Of a stretch of DNA of 28,115 bases, positions 11,495-21,130 are shown one piece after another. The DNA comes from Ophiocordyceps camponoti-saundersi (nom. inval.) (taxonomy: Eukaryota; Ascomycota; Sordariomycetes; Hypocreales; Ophiocordycipitaceae). The notes beneath the pieces were generated by a model. That model had not been told where the DNA came from. It worked only from the letters and a program-made list of their open reading frames with translations, and ran no database searches. The stretch covers positions 1 through 28,115 of the forward strand of contig PDHQ01000390.1 in the NCBI GenBank assembly GCA_003339415.1. The letters run 5' to 3'. The stretch's first letter is position 1. Each line of letters opens with the position of its first letter. Made by a program: the position numbers and the translations under genes.

Positions 11495-12100
11495 AAATAA
11501 GGAATAAAATATCTTATCTATCTAACTAATCTAATTTACTATTTAAAATATTATAAAATATTAGGAAACTTAATATTTTATAAAGCTTTTACTTAAAATT
11601 AAGTATTTATTAGTGCGAATTTATTAATATAATATTTTAATATTTTTATAAATAAGTAATAAAAAAATAATTTAAAAGTAAAAAGGGAAAGATTTATACT
11701 AATAAAAAGATTAAATATTATAGTTAGATATTTAATATAATCTTTTAAAATATTAAAGAAAATTACTATATTATTAATATATTTAATAGCGTATATTTTA
11801 TATAGTTAGAGAATATAATTAATAAATCTTTATATATAAGTAAGCGAATTTTTATACCTTATAAAAGTAATTATAGCCCTTTTTAATCCGCGGTAGGAAA
11901 TAATCGTAAACCGCTTTTAGTAATTTAAATAGATAAGAAGCTAATAAAAAAAGCTTTAAGTATTAATAATAGAAATAACTTTTTTACTTATTAACTTATA
12001 AATTATATCTTAAGGGAGAGATATTAGATATATATTAAGAATAGCTATGCTATTTAAAGCTTATAAGTTATTAATAATATATAGTTTACTTTTTCTTTAA
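11495..12100 (-). pseudogene. Reverse transcriptase relic of the gypsy element
   Basis: On the minus strand from about 12100 the motifs occur in Ty3/gypsy order. RKSKLYIINNL.ALNSIAI equals the KDGKLRIVVDLRALN block. KKVISIIN...SFFISF, in part one frame over, equals the ...DATSFFYQF block. The catalytic box reads YINNIVIFFNILKDYIKYL at about 11,730-11,781, where active enzymes have Y[IV]DDI and a following F.D...H...L. The thumb region ends with KAL.NIKFPNIL and IRYFIPYF at about 11,495-11,570, matching the KAL..FP.P....L...G...YR.FI stretch. Both catalytic Asp codons (11,770-11,775) now read AAT. Internal TAA/TAG codons sit at Gln/Trp positions. It is the clearest protein relic in the window. 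Confidence 0.92.
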
Positions 12101-12413
12101 ATAATAAAATATAAGCTTACGAAAAGTAAAGCTTTAAGCGCCTTTTCTATTTTACCTTATAAATATATATTATTATACTTTTTATTAAGGAAATCCTAAT
12201 TAAGTTTATTTAATAAATAAAGATATAACTTAAGTTTTTTCTTATATTAATTATTAATAAGGGGGATTTTTAAATATTATTCTAAGGGTAAATTAATTAG
12301 TTTAAATTCTTCTATAATTTTAGAAAGAAATTATATAGCTATTTTACCTTTCTATATAACTAAGGATTAAAAGTATAAATTTTAACGCTATATTTTCCCT
12401 TAATTTCTAAAAT

Positions 12414-12438
12414 ATTAGGTATCTTAGAGATACCTAAT
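12414..12438. repeat. Perfect inverted repeat, 10-bp stem
   Basis: ATTAGGTATC at 12414-12423 pairs with GATACCTAAT at 12429-12438 around a 5-base loop. It lies between the gag-like ORF and the reverse transcriptase relic, where protease would be encoded. No terminator-like T run follows. It is probably incidental. Confidence 0.5.
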
Positions 12439-12929
12439 TAGTATAGTTAACTTAAATCTAAAATATTAATAAAAGGTAAGTTAGTATTAGTTTTATTAAA
12501 TAATATTATTTAGTTTAAAAAAGAGTTTAGTATTAATTACTTATTAAGGTTATCTAAGAAGTCCCTTTTTATAATTTATTAAAAGATTATAAAAGAGAAT
12601 TAATCGTTAAGATTTAATATAATACTAACTTTTTTTTTATTTAAAGAAAATTAGCTTATTACTTAAGTTAAAAATAGTTAAATAAAAGTAATAATAAATA
12701 GTTAAACTAAAGAGAAAATAAAAATTAGGAAAAAAAATAAAATTATAATTTTTAAGAGGATTTTTAATTAGTGCTAAATTATACTTATCGAAAAAGGAGG
12801 GATTATTATTATTAAAATAGCTATTATATATCTATAAATAGCTAGTCTTCTATAAGTAAAATAATATTCGATATATATTCCTTTATAAAGTTAAATTTAA
12901 AGCTTTTATTAAAGAGCGACTAGAAGCTA

Positions 12930-13110
12930 AAAAGGAATGCCTGCCTATTCCTTAGTAAGTTATAGCCGAAACCCCTCTACTATATATAAAGGTATAGGCA
13001 AAAGAGTACGTAATATATAAGTCCCTTATTCTTTATATATCGGGCATTATATAGGCTGTCGCAGTCGAACTGCGATATATAAGTAACTGTAACTAGGCGT
13101 AGCCTAGTCC
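12930..13110. other. G+C-richer, weakly RIPped island with three hairpins
   Basis: This short interval stands out from its surroundings, with several CA and TG dinucleotides and higher G+C. It holds three hairpins. AAGGAAT/ATTCCTT is at 12932-12953 with an 8-nt loop. TGTCGCAGT/ACTGCGATA is at 13057-13077 with loop CGA and one mismatched pair that a C-to-T change explains. CTAGGC/GCCTAG is at 13093-13107 with a 3-nt loop. TATATATAAAGG (12981-12992) and similar TATA-like strings lie between them. It interrupts the gypsy coding region between the gag-like ORF and the reverse transcriptase. A small late insertion such as a solo LTR or other short element would fit. I found no second copy in the window, so the boundaries are approximate. 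Confidence 0.5.
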
Positions 13111-13559
13111 TTTATAGCTTTTATCGAAAGTTAAGAATATTAATTTTATAAAAAATTAAGAATCCTTATCCTAATAAAACTCCGGTAAGAAAATACTTTA
13201 TAACTTTAGCGCTAGCTTTAAATTTACTAAAGTAAAATTTACTATTAATTTTACTAATAATATAAAAAGTAAAAATAGTTAAACTATAAGTTAAGGCTAA
13301 TCTAATATTATTTAAGCTTTAAATTATTATTAAATTATAATTAATATTATTAAACTTATTAAGTAAGCTTTTCCTAATAAGGGATTTATTTACTTTAATA
13401 TTAATATATATTCTTATAGCGTTAAAAGGTTTTTTTTTCCTAAATATTAAAATCTTTATATAGGAAAAATAAGAAACTTATTTTAAAAGGAAATTAGTTA
13501 TTTATAAAGTAGCTTTAATAATAAAAAGGTTTTTAAGAAAAAAGTCTCTAATAATATTA

Positions 13560-14990
13560 AGAGGTTTTATCTTATATTTTTTAAAATTTAAAATAAAATA
13601 ATATAAGTTATTAGCTAGTTATTTATTTTTAGATATTTTAAAGGAGTTATTTTCGCCTTTTAAAAGCTATTTTAAGATATTAAGGATAGTATTATATATT
13701 TCCGAAAAGATAGTAAAAACTCTATTTATATTAAGGTTTTAATTTATAAATTTATAAGTAAAGTTAATAAGAATAGGATTACCTTTTAAGCTTTCTTTAT
13801 TTTTCTTAAGGAAAAGGTATTTTATCTTTATTTTAAATTTAACGTTTTTATTAAAAAGTTTCTAAGTATTATCTATTAGCTTCTTAGAGGAGTTATTTAG
13901 TTTATATTCTAATTAGTAGTTTAGATTTTACGGAGATTTCTCCTTAAAACTATTTACTTTATATTTTTATTAGGGTAACTTACTAAAAGCTATATATTAA
14001 GTAACGTTATTTTAAAAAATACCTTAAGTTCCTTTAATTAGCTTAGTTTAGAGGTTTAGAATAAGTTATTTATATTTATATATTTTGTTATTTTAAGTAT
14101 CTTCGCTAGTTAGCTATTAGAAAGTTTCTTAAAGAAAAATATTAAGTTAGGAAAAAATAATTATTAATATAAATTATTTAGGATAAAAAGCTACTTAAGC
14201 TATTCTTTTTATTTTTAATACTTATAATTTAAAATCTTTCCTAGTAAGTATATTTTAAGATATAAAGCTTTATTTTTATATAATAAAAGCGGTAATATTA
14301 AGTTAAATAGTAAACTTTTTCTATAAGGCTTTTACTTATTTTTAAATTTTAAAACTAGGAAGAGTAAGTTCTAATCTAATCTAAAAGTTTAGATTTTTAT
14401 AATATTATTTTATAATATAACCTTTAAAAAAAGGGAATAAGTTATATAAGTTTATTTATATAATCCTTATTTTAAGCTATAACCTACTTTAAAGTATCTA
14501 TAAATTAGTTAATACTCCGGTAAATAATAGTTTAATTAGTTTCTTTAATTTAATTAAAAGTAATATTAGAAATATTAGCTAGTTTAAATTATTTAATATT
14601 TTTAGCTTATAGCTAAACTTATTATTTAGATAGTTTTTATAAGTTTAATTAATTATATAAATTTAGATTATTATTTAGCTTTAAATTTAAGTTTTAAGGA
14701 TAGATATAATAAGAATAGAGAATACTATTAATTATCTAAGCTAGCTTTTCCTTTTTTATAAAAAGTAGTTAAGGTTTTTTCGAATTAAACGATAATATAA
14801 GAGGATTTAGAAAATATTACTTCCCCGAAGTATTTTTCCTTAAGGTAAAAGGTTCCCTTTTTAGAGAGGATTCTTAAGGCGTAGAGGTTTTTTTACTTTT
14901 ATCTAGTAAAGAGAACTCTTCCTTTTCCTTACCTTTATCTTAAAAGGGGTTTTCATTTATATTTTCTTCTTAAAAGGGGATATTAGTATT
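13560..14990 (-). pseudogene. Gag-like first ORF of the gypsy element (relic)
   Basis: One minus-strand frame can be followed from about 14990 down to about 13560, some 475 codons, in which essentially all stops are TAA or TAG, as RIP makes from Gln and Trp codons. The product is hydrophilic. It begins with an acidic/Lys-rich, Ser/Thr/Pro-containing stretch (NENPFQDKGKEKEEF, then KKTSTPQESSLKREPF) and continues with long helical Leu/Ile/Tyr/Lys-rich segments. It lies just inside the 5' LTR and upstream of reverse transcriptase, the place of gag. I see no CCHC knuckle, and family membership is inferred from position. The start codon is not identifiable because ATG is destroyed, and the reading frame may extend upstream to about 15,300. 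Such an unbroken frame in DNA this rich in TAA is unlikely by chance. Confidence 0.6.
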
Positions 14991-15547
14991 TTCCTTACTT
15001 TTTTCTAGTAAAGTAAGTAGCTTACCTTTTCCTTTAATATTACTTATAGTTTAAAAGTATTCTTAAATAAGGGGTAGCTAGTTTTTTAAAAGAATTCTAA
15101 GTAAGTAAAAGGTATTATTAAATATATATTTTAGTTAAGTTACTTATTTAAATAGTTAATCTTAGTTTATAACCGCGTTTAGATTAGTTAAGAAATATTT
15201 AATTATAGTAAGTAACTTAGTTTCTTAAAAATTATCTTAATATAATAAATATTTTCTAACTAGCTTTATTTCTCTATATTATAAAGGAGGAAATTTACTT
15301 TTAAAAAGGTAAAATTTCTTTACTATTTTATAAATATTAAAAATATAAGCTTTTTTTTTCCTAGCTATAACTTTTTCTTCGATTACCTTAAGAAGTTTAG
15401 GAGTAAAGAAATAATATATAGCTAAGGTTATATTATAAATATAATAAAGCTTTTTTCTAAGCTAAAAATCTACGCTTATAAAGTTATTAGTAAAAATATT
15501 TTAAGTTTAACTTATTACCTTAATAGCTAGAGATTTATAAGTTAATA

Positions 15548-15568
15548 AAATATAAAATTATTACTAGT
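15548..15568 (-). other. Possible primer-binding site next to the 5' LTR
   Basis: On the minus strand the bases directly after the 5' LTR read AC, then TAGTAATAATTTT. A retrotransposon primer-binding site normally starts TGG, and TAG at this spot would be a RIP product of TGG. The rest is too degraded to name the priming tRNA. Confidence 0.3.
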
Positions 15569-16163
15569 TAATATACGCTTATATATATAATTTACTAATA
15601 AGCGTATATACTAAGCTAGCTATTAAATATAATATATAAAAAAAGAGAGATAAGCTAGCTATTAATTATAAGATTATAAAATAGTTATTATAAAAAGTAT
15701 AAATATAAGTAAAAGTTTTTTAAGAATTAAAATAATAATTATAAAAAAATTTAAATTATTACTTAAAGGAATATTAAGCTAAATATATAGCTAGAAGCTT
15801 AAAGAAGATTTTCTAATAAATTCTTAAAAGTATTTACTTAAGAGGATTTTAGGGTAATTTCTATATATATTAGTAAAACGGAGATTTCCTAATATATAGT
15901 AAGTTTTTAGTATATAAAGATTTCCTAATAAAATCCGGAGATTTCTAAAAATATATTTTAATCCTAGATCTGGTAAGAAATCTTAGTAAAATCCTAAGAG
16001 TTATTATAGAGAAATCCTAAGAGGAAATCTTAGTAATTTCCTCAGCGTAAAAGTAATAAAGTTTCTAAGGGAAATTTAAGTAAAATCTTAAGGGGGGAAA
16101 TCTTAGTAAAATATTATAAAAGGTTAAGCGATTTATAAGGTTATTATTATACGTTTTATATTA
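15569..16163 (-). repeat. 5' LTR of the gypsy element (right)
   Basis: Direct copy of 3758-4325, with about 26 extra bases near 16080-16105 (an additional AAATCTTAGTA-type unit with a GGGGGG run). On the minus strand it precedes the gag-like ORF, which makes it the promoter-bearing LTR. No clear TATA element or transcription start can be chosen among so many AT strings. Confidence 0.88.
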
Positions 16164-16168
16164 ATTAT
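16164..16168. repeat. Target-site duplication ATTAT, right copy
   Basis: Five bases following the right LTR, identical to those before the left LTR (3753-3757). Confidence 0.7.
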
Positions 16169-16875
16169 AATATATAAAATAAACTTATAATAAGAGGGGA
16201 ATACCTTTCCTAGTTATAAGGGCTTACTACTTAATAATAAAGATTCCTTTTTATAAAGCTAGTATTTATTAAAAGTTTTTAAAGTAAGATATTCTAGTAA
16301 TATTCTTATAGCTAGCTTTTCTTATATTTATAAGAACGCGTTATTAGTTTTAAGGGTAAATATCCTAGCTATTTTTTTCTCTTTATACCTTAACTTTATT
16401 TTAAAAAAAGAGTTTATATAAAGATATAATATTTTATTTATTATATATATAAAGAGCTAAAAATAACTATTACTTAGCTATATATATATATACTTTAAGA
16501 TCCTTTATAGCTTTTTTATTATATTAGCTTTTTATATTATTACTTAAAATAAAAGCGATTTCTAATTAATATTAAGATATACCTTAAAAATAGAAAAAGT
16601 TAGTATAAAGCTATTTAATTTTATACTATTATTTATAGCTTAAATATCTATTTATAAAATTAATTTTTTAAAAGTAAAAGTTATTAGCTTATTATAAAAA
16701 ATATTAAATACTTATTAAAAGTAAGAAGAGTATTATTTAACTTTCTTAATAAACTAATATATTTTTATTATAGCTTAGATATATAATATGCTAAAAATTA
16801 AGTATTTAAATAAAATTCTTATAATAAAGAATTAGTTTTAATATTATACTAAATAATATTAAGTAGTTTTAAAAA
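16169..16875. other. Intergenic RIP-mutated DNA, nothing recognised
   Basis: About 700 bases between the gypsy element and U copy B. There are stops in all frames, no match to the other repeats in the window that I could see, and no RNA gene. It is the original right flank of the gypsy insertion and so should continue the sequence left of 3753. Confidence 0.5.
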
Positions 16876-16891
16876 TATATTAATTTAGTAT
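16876..16891. repeat. 16-bp target-site duplication of U copy B, left
   Basis: TATATTAATTTAGTAT, which matches 20548-20563 except for one G-to-A change of the RIP type. Confidence 0.65.
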
Positions 16892-17927
16892 TATTATTAT
16901 TACTTAATATATATTAGTATACTTAATATAGCTTAGAACTACCTTATATATATTCTAAGAGCGGGAAACTAGAGATTTTAAAGTAAAACCCTCCTTATAA
17001 GCGTTACTTTAGCTTAAAGTTAAACCCTAACCGCACTTAGCACTTTATATATTTAATATTAAGTAAAAAAATAATAATTAAAAAGCTAATATTTTCCCTA
17101 AATTAGAGCTTATAATAATAAAAATATATATAAACTAAGTTTAATATAAAGTTTATATAGCTATTTATCTTTTTAGCTATTATTATTAAAATAAATAAAG
17201 TTTTTATACTTTATTATAATATTCTTAATAATTTATTTAATTAAAGCCTTATTAATATAGCTAAGGAATATATAAAGGTTTTACTAGCTTATAATAAACT
17301 TTATAATAGCTTATTTTTAAAAATAGCTAGATTATTATAGTAAAGCTATAAATAAGTTTAGAGAAGGGGTTAAAAGTAAAGCTATTTTATTTACTTTTTA
17401 ACATTTCCGTCCTAGCTATTATTAAAGTTTTATTAGCGCTAAAAGGAGAGGAAAAGTAATATATATAAAGTTCTAGTTTAAGAACTTTTAAGTTTAGAAA
17501 ATATAAATATTTTTTACTTAATCTTATATTATTCTTATCTTAAGAAAAAGTTAGCTTTACTTAAAATAAAATACCTAATAAAAAGAGTAATAATATAGCT
17601 TTTTTTATATATTATAAAGTAAATAAACTTACTTTTTATATATAAAATAGCGGAATATTAGCTATATTATATCTTTATTATATAATATTTAATAATATAT
17701 TTAATAATAATAGTATTTAAAATATTATAAAAGTTAGATTTTTAGCTTATAAAATTTAATATTAAAAATCTTTACTTATATTATTATAATTTTATTATAA
17801 ATCTAGTTTATATTTAATATATTATTAATAATAACTATAAAAGAACTTTACTAAGTTTCTTATTAATATCTTTTTATATATAATTATATTATAAAAATAT
17901 TATTTAAAAATCTAATCTCTTTCTAAA
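16892..17927 (+). mobile_element. Family U copy B, left part (interrupted)
   Basis: It aligns with the first 55% of copies A and D in the same orientation. It then stops abruptly inside TAATCTCTTTCTAAA (17913-17927), where copy C begins. The homology resumes at 19716 with the same 15 bases repeated. The left flank TATATTAATTTAGTAT (16876-16891) recurs, with one G/A difference, right after the right part (20548-20563). This marks the 16-bp target duplication of copy B as a whole. B is more degraded than D; for instance its GGCCTTAATAA hairpin is lost. Confidence 0.82.
17913..17927. repeat. 15-bp target-site duplication of U copy C, left
   Basis: TAATCTCTTTCTAAA is identical at 19716-19730. 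It includes several C and G-pair bases, so it is far less likely to be coincidence than the A/T-only flanking repeats. Confidence 0.85.
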
Positions 17928-19715
17928 TAACTTTAATATATCTTATAAACTTTACGCTTATAGTAATATAAATATAAACTTTTTATTCTTATATTAAAAA
18001 TAAACTCCGCTCCTTTTATTACCTTATAATAATAGTAAGCCGCGCTTAAAGTAACTTTAAGGGGAAGGGTAATATTATATAAGTTAATTATAACCGTAAA
18101 AACTTTTTACTTAAAATATAACTTTATTCCGAATCGTAATAATTTTAAACTTAAGAGTTTACTATACTTATTATCTTATTAAAAGCTAAGGTAATAATTA
18201 GTAAGATTATATTAAAAACGCTTTTATCTTAATATAAGTAATAATTAAATAAGTAGCGGAGTTTAAAAAAGTTTAAGGAGGCGCCCCCTTTACTTTAACT
18301 TTATTAGTTAGTAATATCTTTTTAGCTATTATAGCTATAGTTTGCTCTTTTTTTATAGCTTAAAGAGGAGCGGAACTCTTTTAATATAAGCTATAATTAT
18401 ACCTAAAATACTAGAAAAGATTATAAAAAAATAAATTCTTAGATAATATAAGTAATAATACTTTATTATTATTTTACTTTAAGTTTAAAGCTTTAAAATA
18501 ACTATAGTAAGCGTTAATTATAAACTCCGCGGGTAAAGCTAAGCTCTTATAATAAATAAATTACTTAATAGCGATATTATAATAATATTTTAAGATATTA
18601 TTTATAAGCTTTAGTTTAATTTAAAATAGCTTTATATTATTTTTAAAGGAAAAGTATACTTAACTAATAAGGGTTATACTTTTATTATAAAAAAAGTGCT
18701 AATATAAGCTTAATAATAAGGCGGTAAGGAAGCTTTTTAGAAAAATATTAGGTTTTTAAATAAATTTTTAATAATTATAATTAATAATATTATAAATATA
18801 AATTAAATTTATAATAAAAGTATAATAGTATAAGTAAAAAGTTTTAACGCTAAATTATATATATTAAAAGTTTAACTTTAGTAATATTTTAAATATTATT
18901 AACTTAAATATATTATTAAATATTATATAGTTAAGATATAATATAATAAATATTCCGCTACTTTATATATAAAAGGTAAAACTACTTACTTTATAGCTTA
19001 TAGGAAAAAACTATATTATTACTTTTTCTATTAGGGGTTTTACTTTAAGTAAAGTTAACTTTACCTTAAAATAAGAGCGGTATAAGATTAGGCGAAAGAT
19101 ATATATATTTTCTAACTCCTAAGGTTTATAAATTAGAATTTTATATATACCGCCCCTCCTCCTCTTTTAATATTAACTAAAGTTTAGTAATAGCTATAGC
19201 GGAAACGCTAAAAAGTAAATATAATTATAATACCTCTTTTAACTCGTTCTTAAAACTTATTTATAGCTTTATTATAATAAGCTAGCTATCTTTTAAAATT
19301 AGCTATTATAAAGTTTATTATAAAATAGTAAAACTTTTATATATCTTTAAGCTATACTAATAAGGCCTTAATTAACTAAATTATTAAGGCTATTTTAATT
19401 AAGCGTAAAGACTTAATTTATAGTAATAATAATAGCTAAAAGGATAAGTAGCTATAAAAACTCTATATTAAACTTAGTTTATATATACTCTTATTATTAT
19501 AAGCTTTACTTTAGAGGATATCTTAGCTTCCTAATTATTAGTTATTACTTAACTTATTAAATATAAAAAGTGCTAGGTATAACCGGGGTCTAACTTAAAG
19601 CTAAGGTAATACTTAAGAGGAGGGTTTTACTTTAAGTTCTCCGGTTTTTCCCCTTCTTAAAGTATATATAGGATAGTTATAAGCCTTATTAAGCATACTA
19701 GTATATAAAAACTAT
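17928..19715 (-). mobile_element. Family U copy C, nested inside copy B (reverse)
   Basis: This is the reverse-orientation copy of the 1.8-kb unit, inserted in copy B. The insertion site is duplicated exactly as TAATCTCTTTCTAAA at 17913-17927 and 19716-19730. Uninterrupted copies A and D carry only one version of this site (near 5606 and 22148), which proves the insertion and gives its exact borders. The two ends of C share an imperfect inverted repeat (about TAACTTTAATATATCT at the left and TAGTTTTTATATACT reading in from the right). These could be weak terminal inverted repeats or shared A/T-rich ends. The common landmarks seen in A recur in reverse, for example GGCCTTAATTAAC with ATTATTAAGGCT near 19,363-19,390. 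Confidence 0.87.
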
Positions 19716-20547
19716 TAATCTCTTTCTAAAAGGCTTCCTTATTATTTTATTATAAGGCGTATATTAATATTTTTTTTATAATAAGGGTATAACCTTTTTT
19801 AATAAAGTATACCTTTTTTTTAAAAATAATATAAAGCTATTTTAAGTTAAACTAAAGCTTATAAATAATATTTTAAAATTTTATTATAATATTACTATTA
19901 AGTAATTTCCTTATTATAAAAGCTTAGCCTTACTTATAAAGTTTATAATTAAAATATATTATTATTATTTTAAAGCTATAAGCTTAAAATAAAATAATAG
20001 TAAAGTTAGAGTAAATTATAAGCTAATACTTATATTACTAAAAACTTATTTTTTAATAGTTTTCTTTAGCGCTTTAGTTATAATTATAGCTTATATTAAA
20101 AAAATTCCGCTCTCTTTAAAGCTTTAAAAAAAGAAGAAATTATAAGTATAATAGCTAAGAAGATATTACTAATTAATAAAGTGAAAGTAAATAAGGCACC
20201 TCTCTAAGCCCTTTTAGACTCTGCTATTTATTTAATAATTACTTATATAAAATAAAGGTGTTTTCTAAAATAATCTTATTTATACTTACTTTAGCTTTTA
20301 ATAAAATAATATATATAGTAAACTTTTAAGTTTAAGATTATTATAATTTAAAGTAAAGCTATATTTAAAATAAATGTTTTTATAGTTATAATTAACTTAT
20401 ATAGCGTTGCTAGTTTTTAGAGTTATTCTAAGTATAGCTTACTATTATTAAAAAGTAATAGAAAAAATAAAGTATATTTATAATATAGGAATAAAAAGCC
20501 TAAATATATATTACTATAAGCGCGGAGTTTATAAAATTTATAAATAT
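19716..20547 (+). mobile_element. Family U copy B, right part
   Basis: It continues copy B after the nested copy C, starting with the duplicated 15 bases and then AGGCTTCC as in copies A and D. It runs to an end GAGTTTATAAAATTTATAAATAT. The end differs slightly from those of A (ends AAAAGTTA) and D (about 13 bases longer), so the terminus is variable. Directly after it comes the right copy of the 16-bp target duplication (20548-20563). Confidence 0.82.
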
Positions 20548-20563
20548 TATATTAATTTAATAT
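20548..20563. repeat. 16-bp target-site duplication of U copy B, right
   Basis: TATATTAATTTAATAT, matching 16876-16891 except for one base. Confidence 0.65.
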
Positions 20564-20634
20564 AACTTAAGTATTACTTAGGTATATTTTATAAAAAGTA
20601 ATAAGAGGAATTTAACGCTTTAGAATACTATTAT

Positions 20635-20800
20635 AATATTTATAATATTAAATATATAAAGTGCTAGGTATAGGCGGGGTTTAACCCTAAGCTAAGGTAA
20701 TACTTAAAAGGTAGGTTTTACTTTAAGTTCTTTAGTTTTTCCCCCTTTTAAAATATATATAAGATAGTTCTAAGCTATATTAAGCACGCTAGTATATAAT
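20635..20800 (-). mobile_element. Family U copy E, short truncated copy (about 160 bp)
   Basis: It matches, in reverse orientation, only the first 150 or so bases of the unit. From about 20648 it carries the AAGTGCTAGGTATAGGCGGGG region, then TTTTTCCCCC and the AGCACGCTAGTATATA end. It is flanked by ATACTATTAT on both sides (20625-20634 and 20801-20810). A flanking duplication around such a short fragment suggests it arrived as a truncated insertion rather than by later deletion. Confidence 0.75.
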
Positions 20801-20810
20801 ATACTATTAT

Positions 20811-21114
20811 TTTAGTATTTATAATAAAAAGAATTTATTTTAAAAGTAAGTTAAAAATATTAATATTAACTTTATAATTAAAATCTTAATTATTTTAAAA
20901 TTTAAACTTAAATTATTAAAGTATAAAGCTATAAATTTAATAATAATAATAAAACTTAATAATAGCTTTAATTTACTTTATAAGTATATTATACTTAGCT
21001 TATTATAATAGCTAATATAAGTTATAACCTTAATATTATAAGGTATTTAAAATAATAATAAATATTATTAAATTATATTTAAATAAGGTATATAATTTTT
21101 ACTTTATTAAAATA
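20811..21114. other. Intergenic RIP-mutated DNA, nothing recognised
   Basis: About 300 bases between U copies E and D. It is A+T-rich with no match or motif that I can support. Confidence 0.5.
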
Positions 21115-21130
21115 AATATAAAATTATAAA

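Larger units (their letters stand above)
3758..16163 (-). mobile_element. RIP-degenerated Ty3/gypsy LTR retrotransposon with nested insertion
   Basis: Two direct copies of an approximately 570-595 bp sequence lie at 3758-4325 and 15569-16163. The outer ends are flanked by the same 5 bases, ATTAT, at 3753-3757 and 16164-16168, as expected for LTR-retrotransposon integration. Both LTRs begin TAATATA and end TATATTA, compatible with a TG...CA pair changed by RIP. Coding relics on the minus strand follow the gypsy order: gag-like, reverse transcriptase, integrase, probable chromodomain. The right-hand LTR is therefore the 5' LTR. The span is about 12.4 kb and includes a 1.87-kb family U insertion at 4582-6454. 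That leaves about 10.5 kb, long for a fungal gypsy element, so further nested DNA is likely, most probably in 6455-9000. All coding parts are riddled with stops and the element is dead. Confidence 0.88.

Noticed and set aside
12414..12438. Rho-independent-type terminator
   Set aside because: There is no T run after the stem, and the setting is a eukaryotic retrotransposon.
13057..13107. Two compact hairpins that could suggest a tRNA or small RNA
   Set aside because: There is no acceptor stem, no T-arm GGTTCGA-type box and no cloverleaf spacing.
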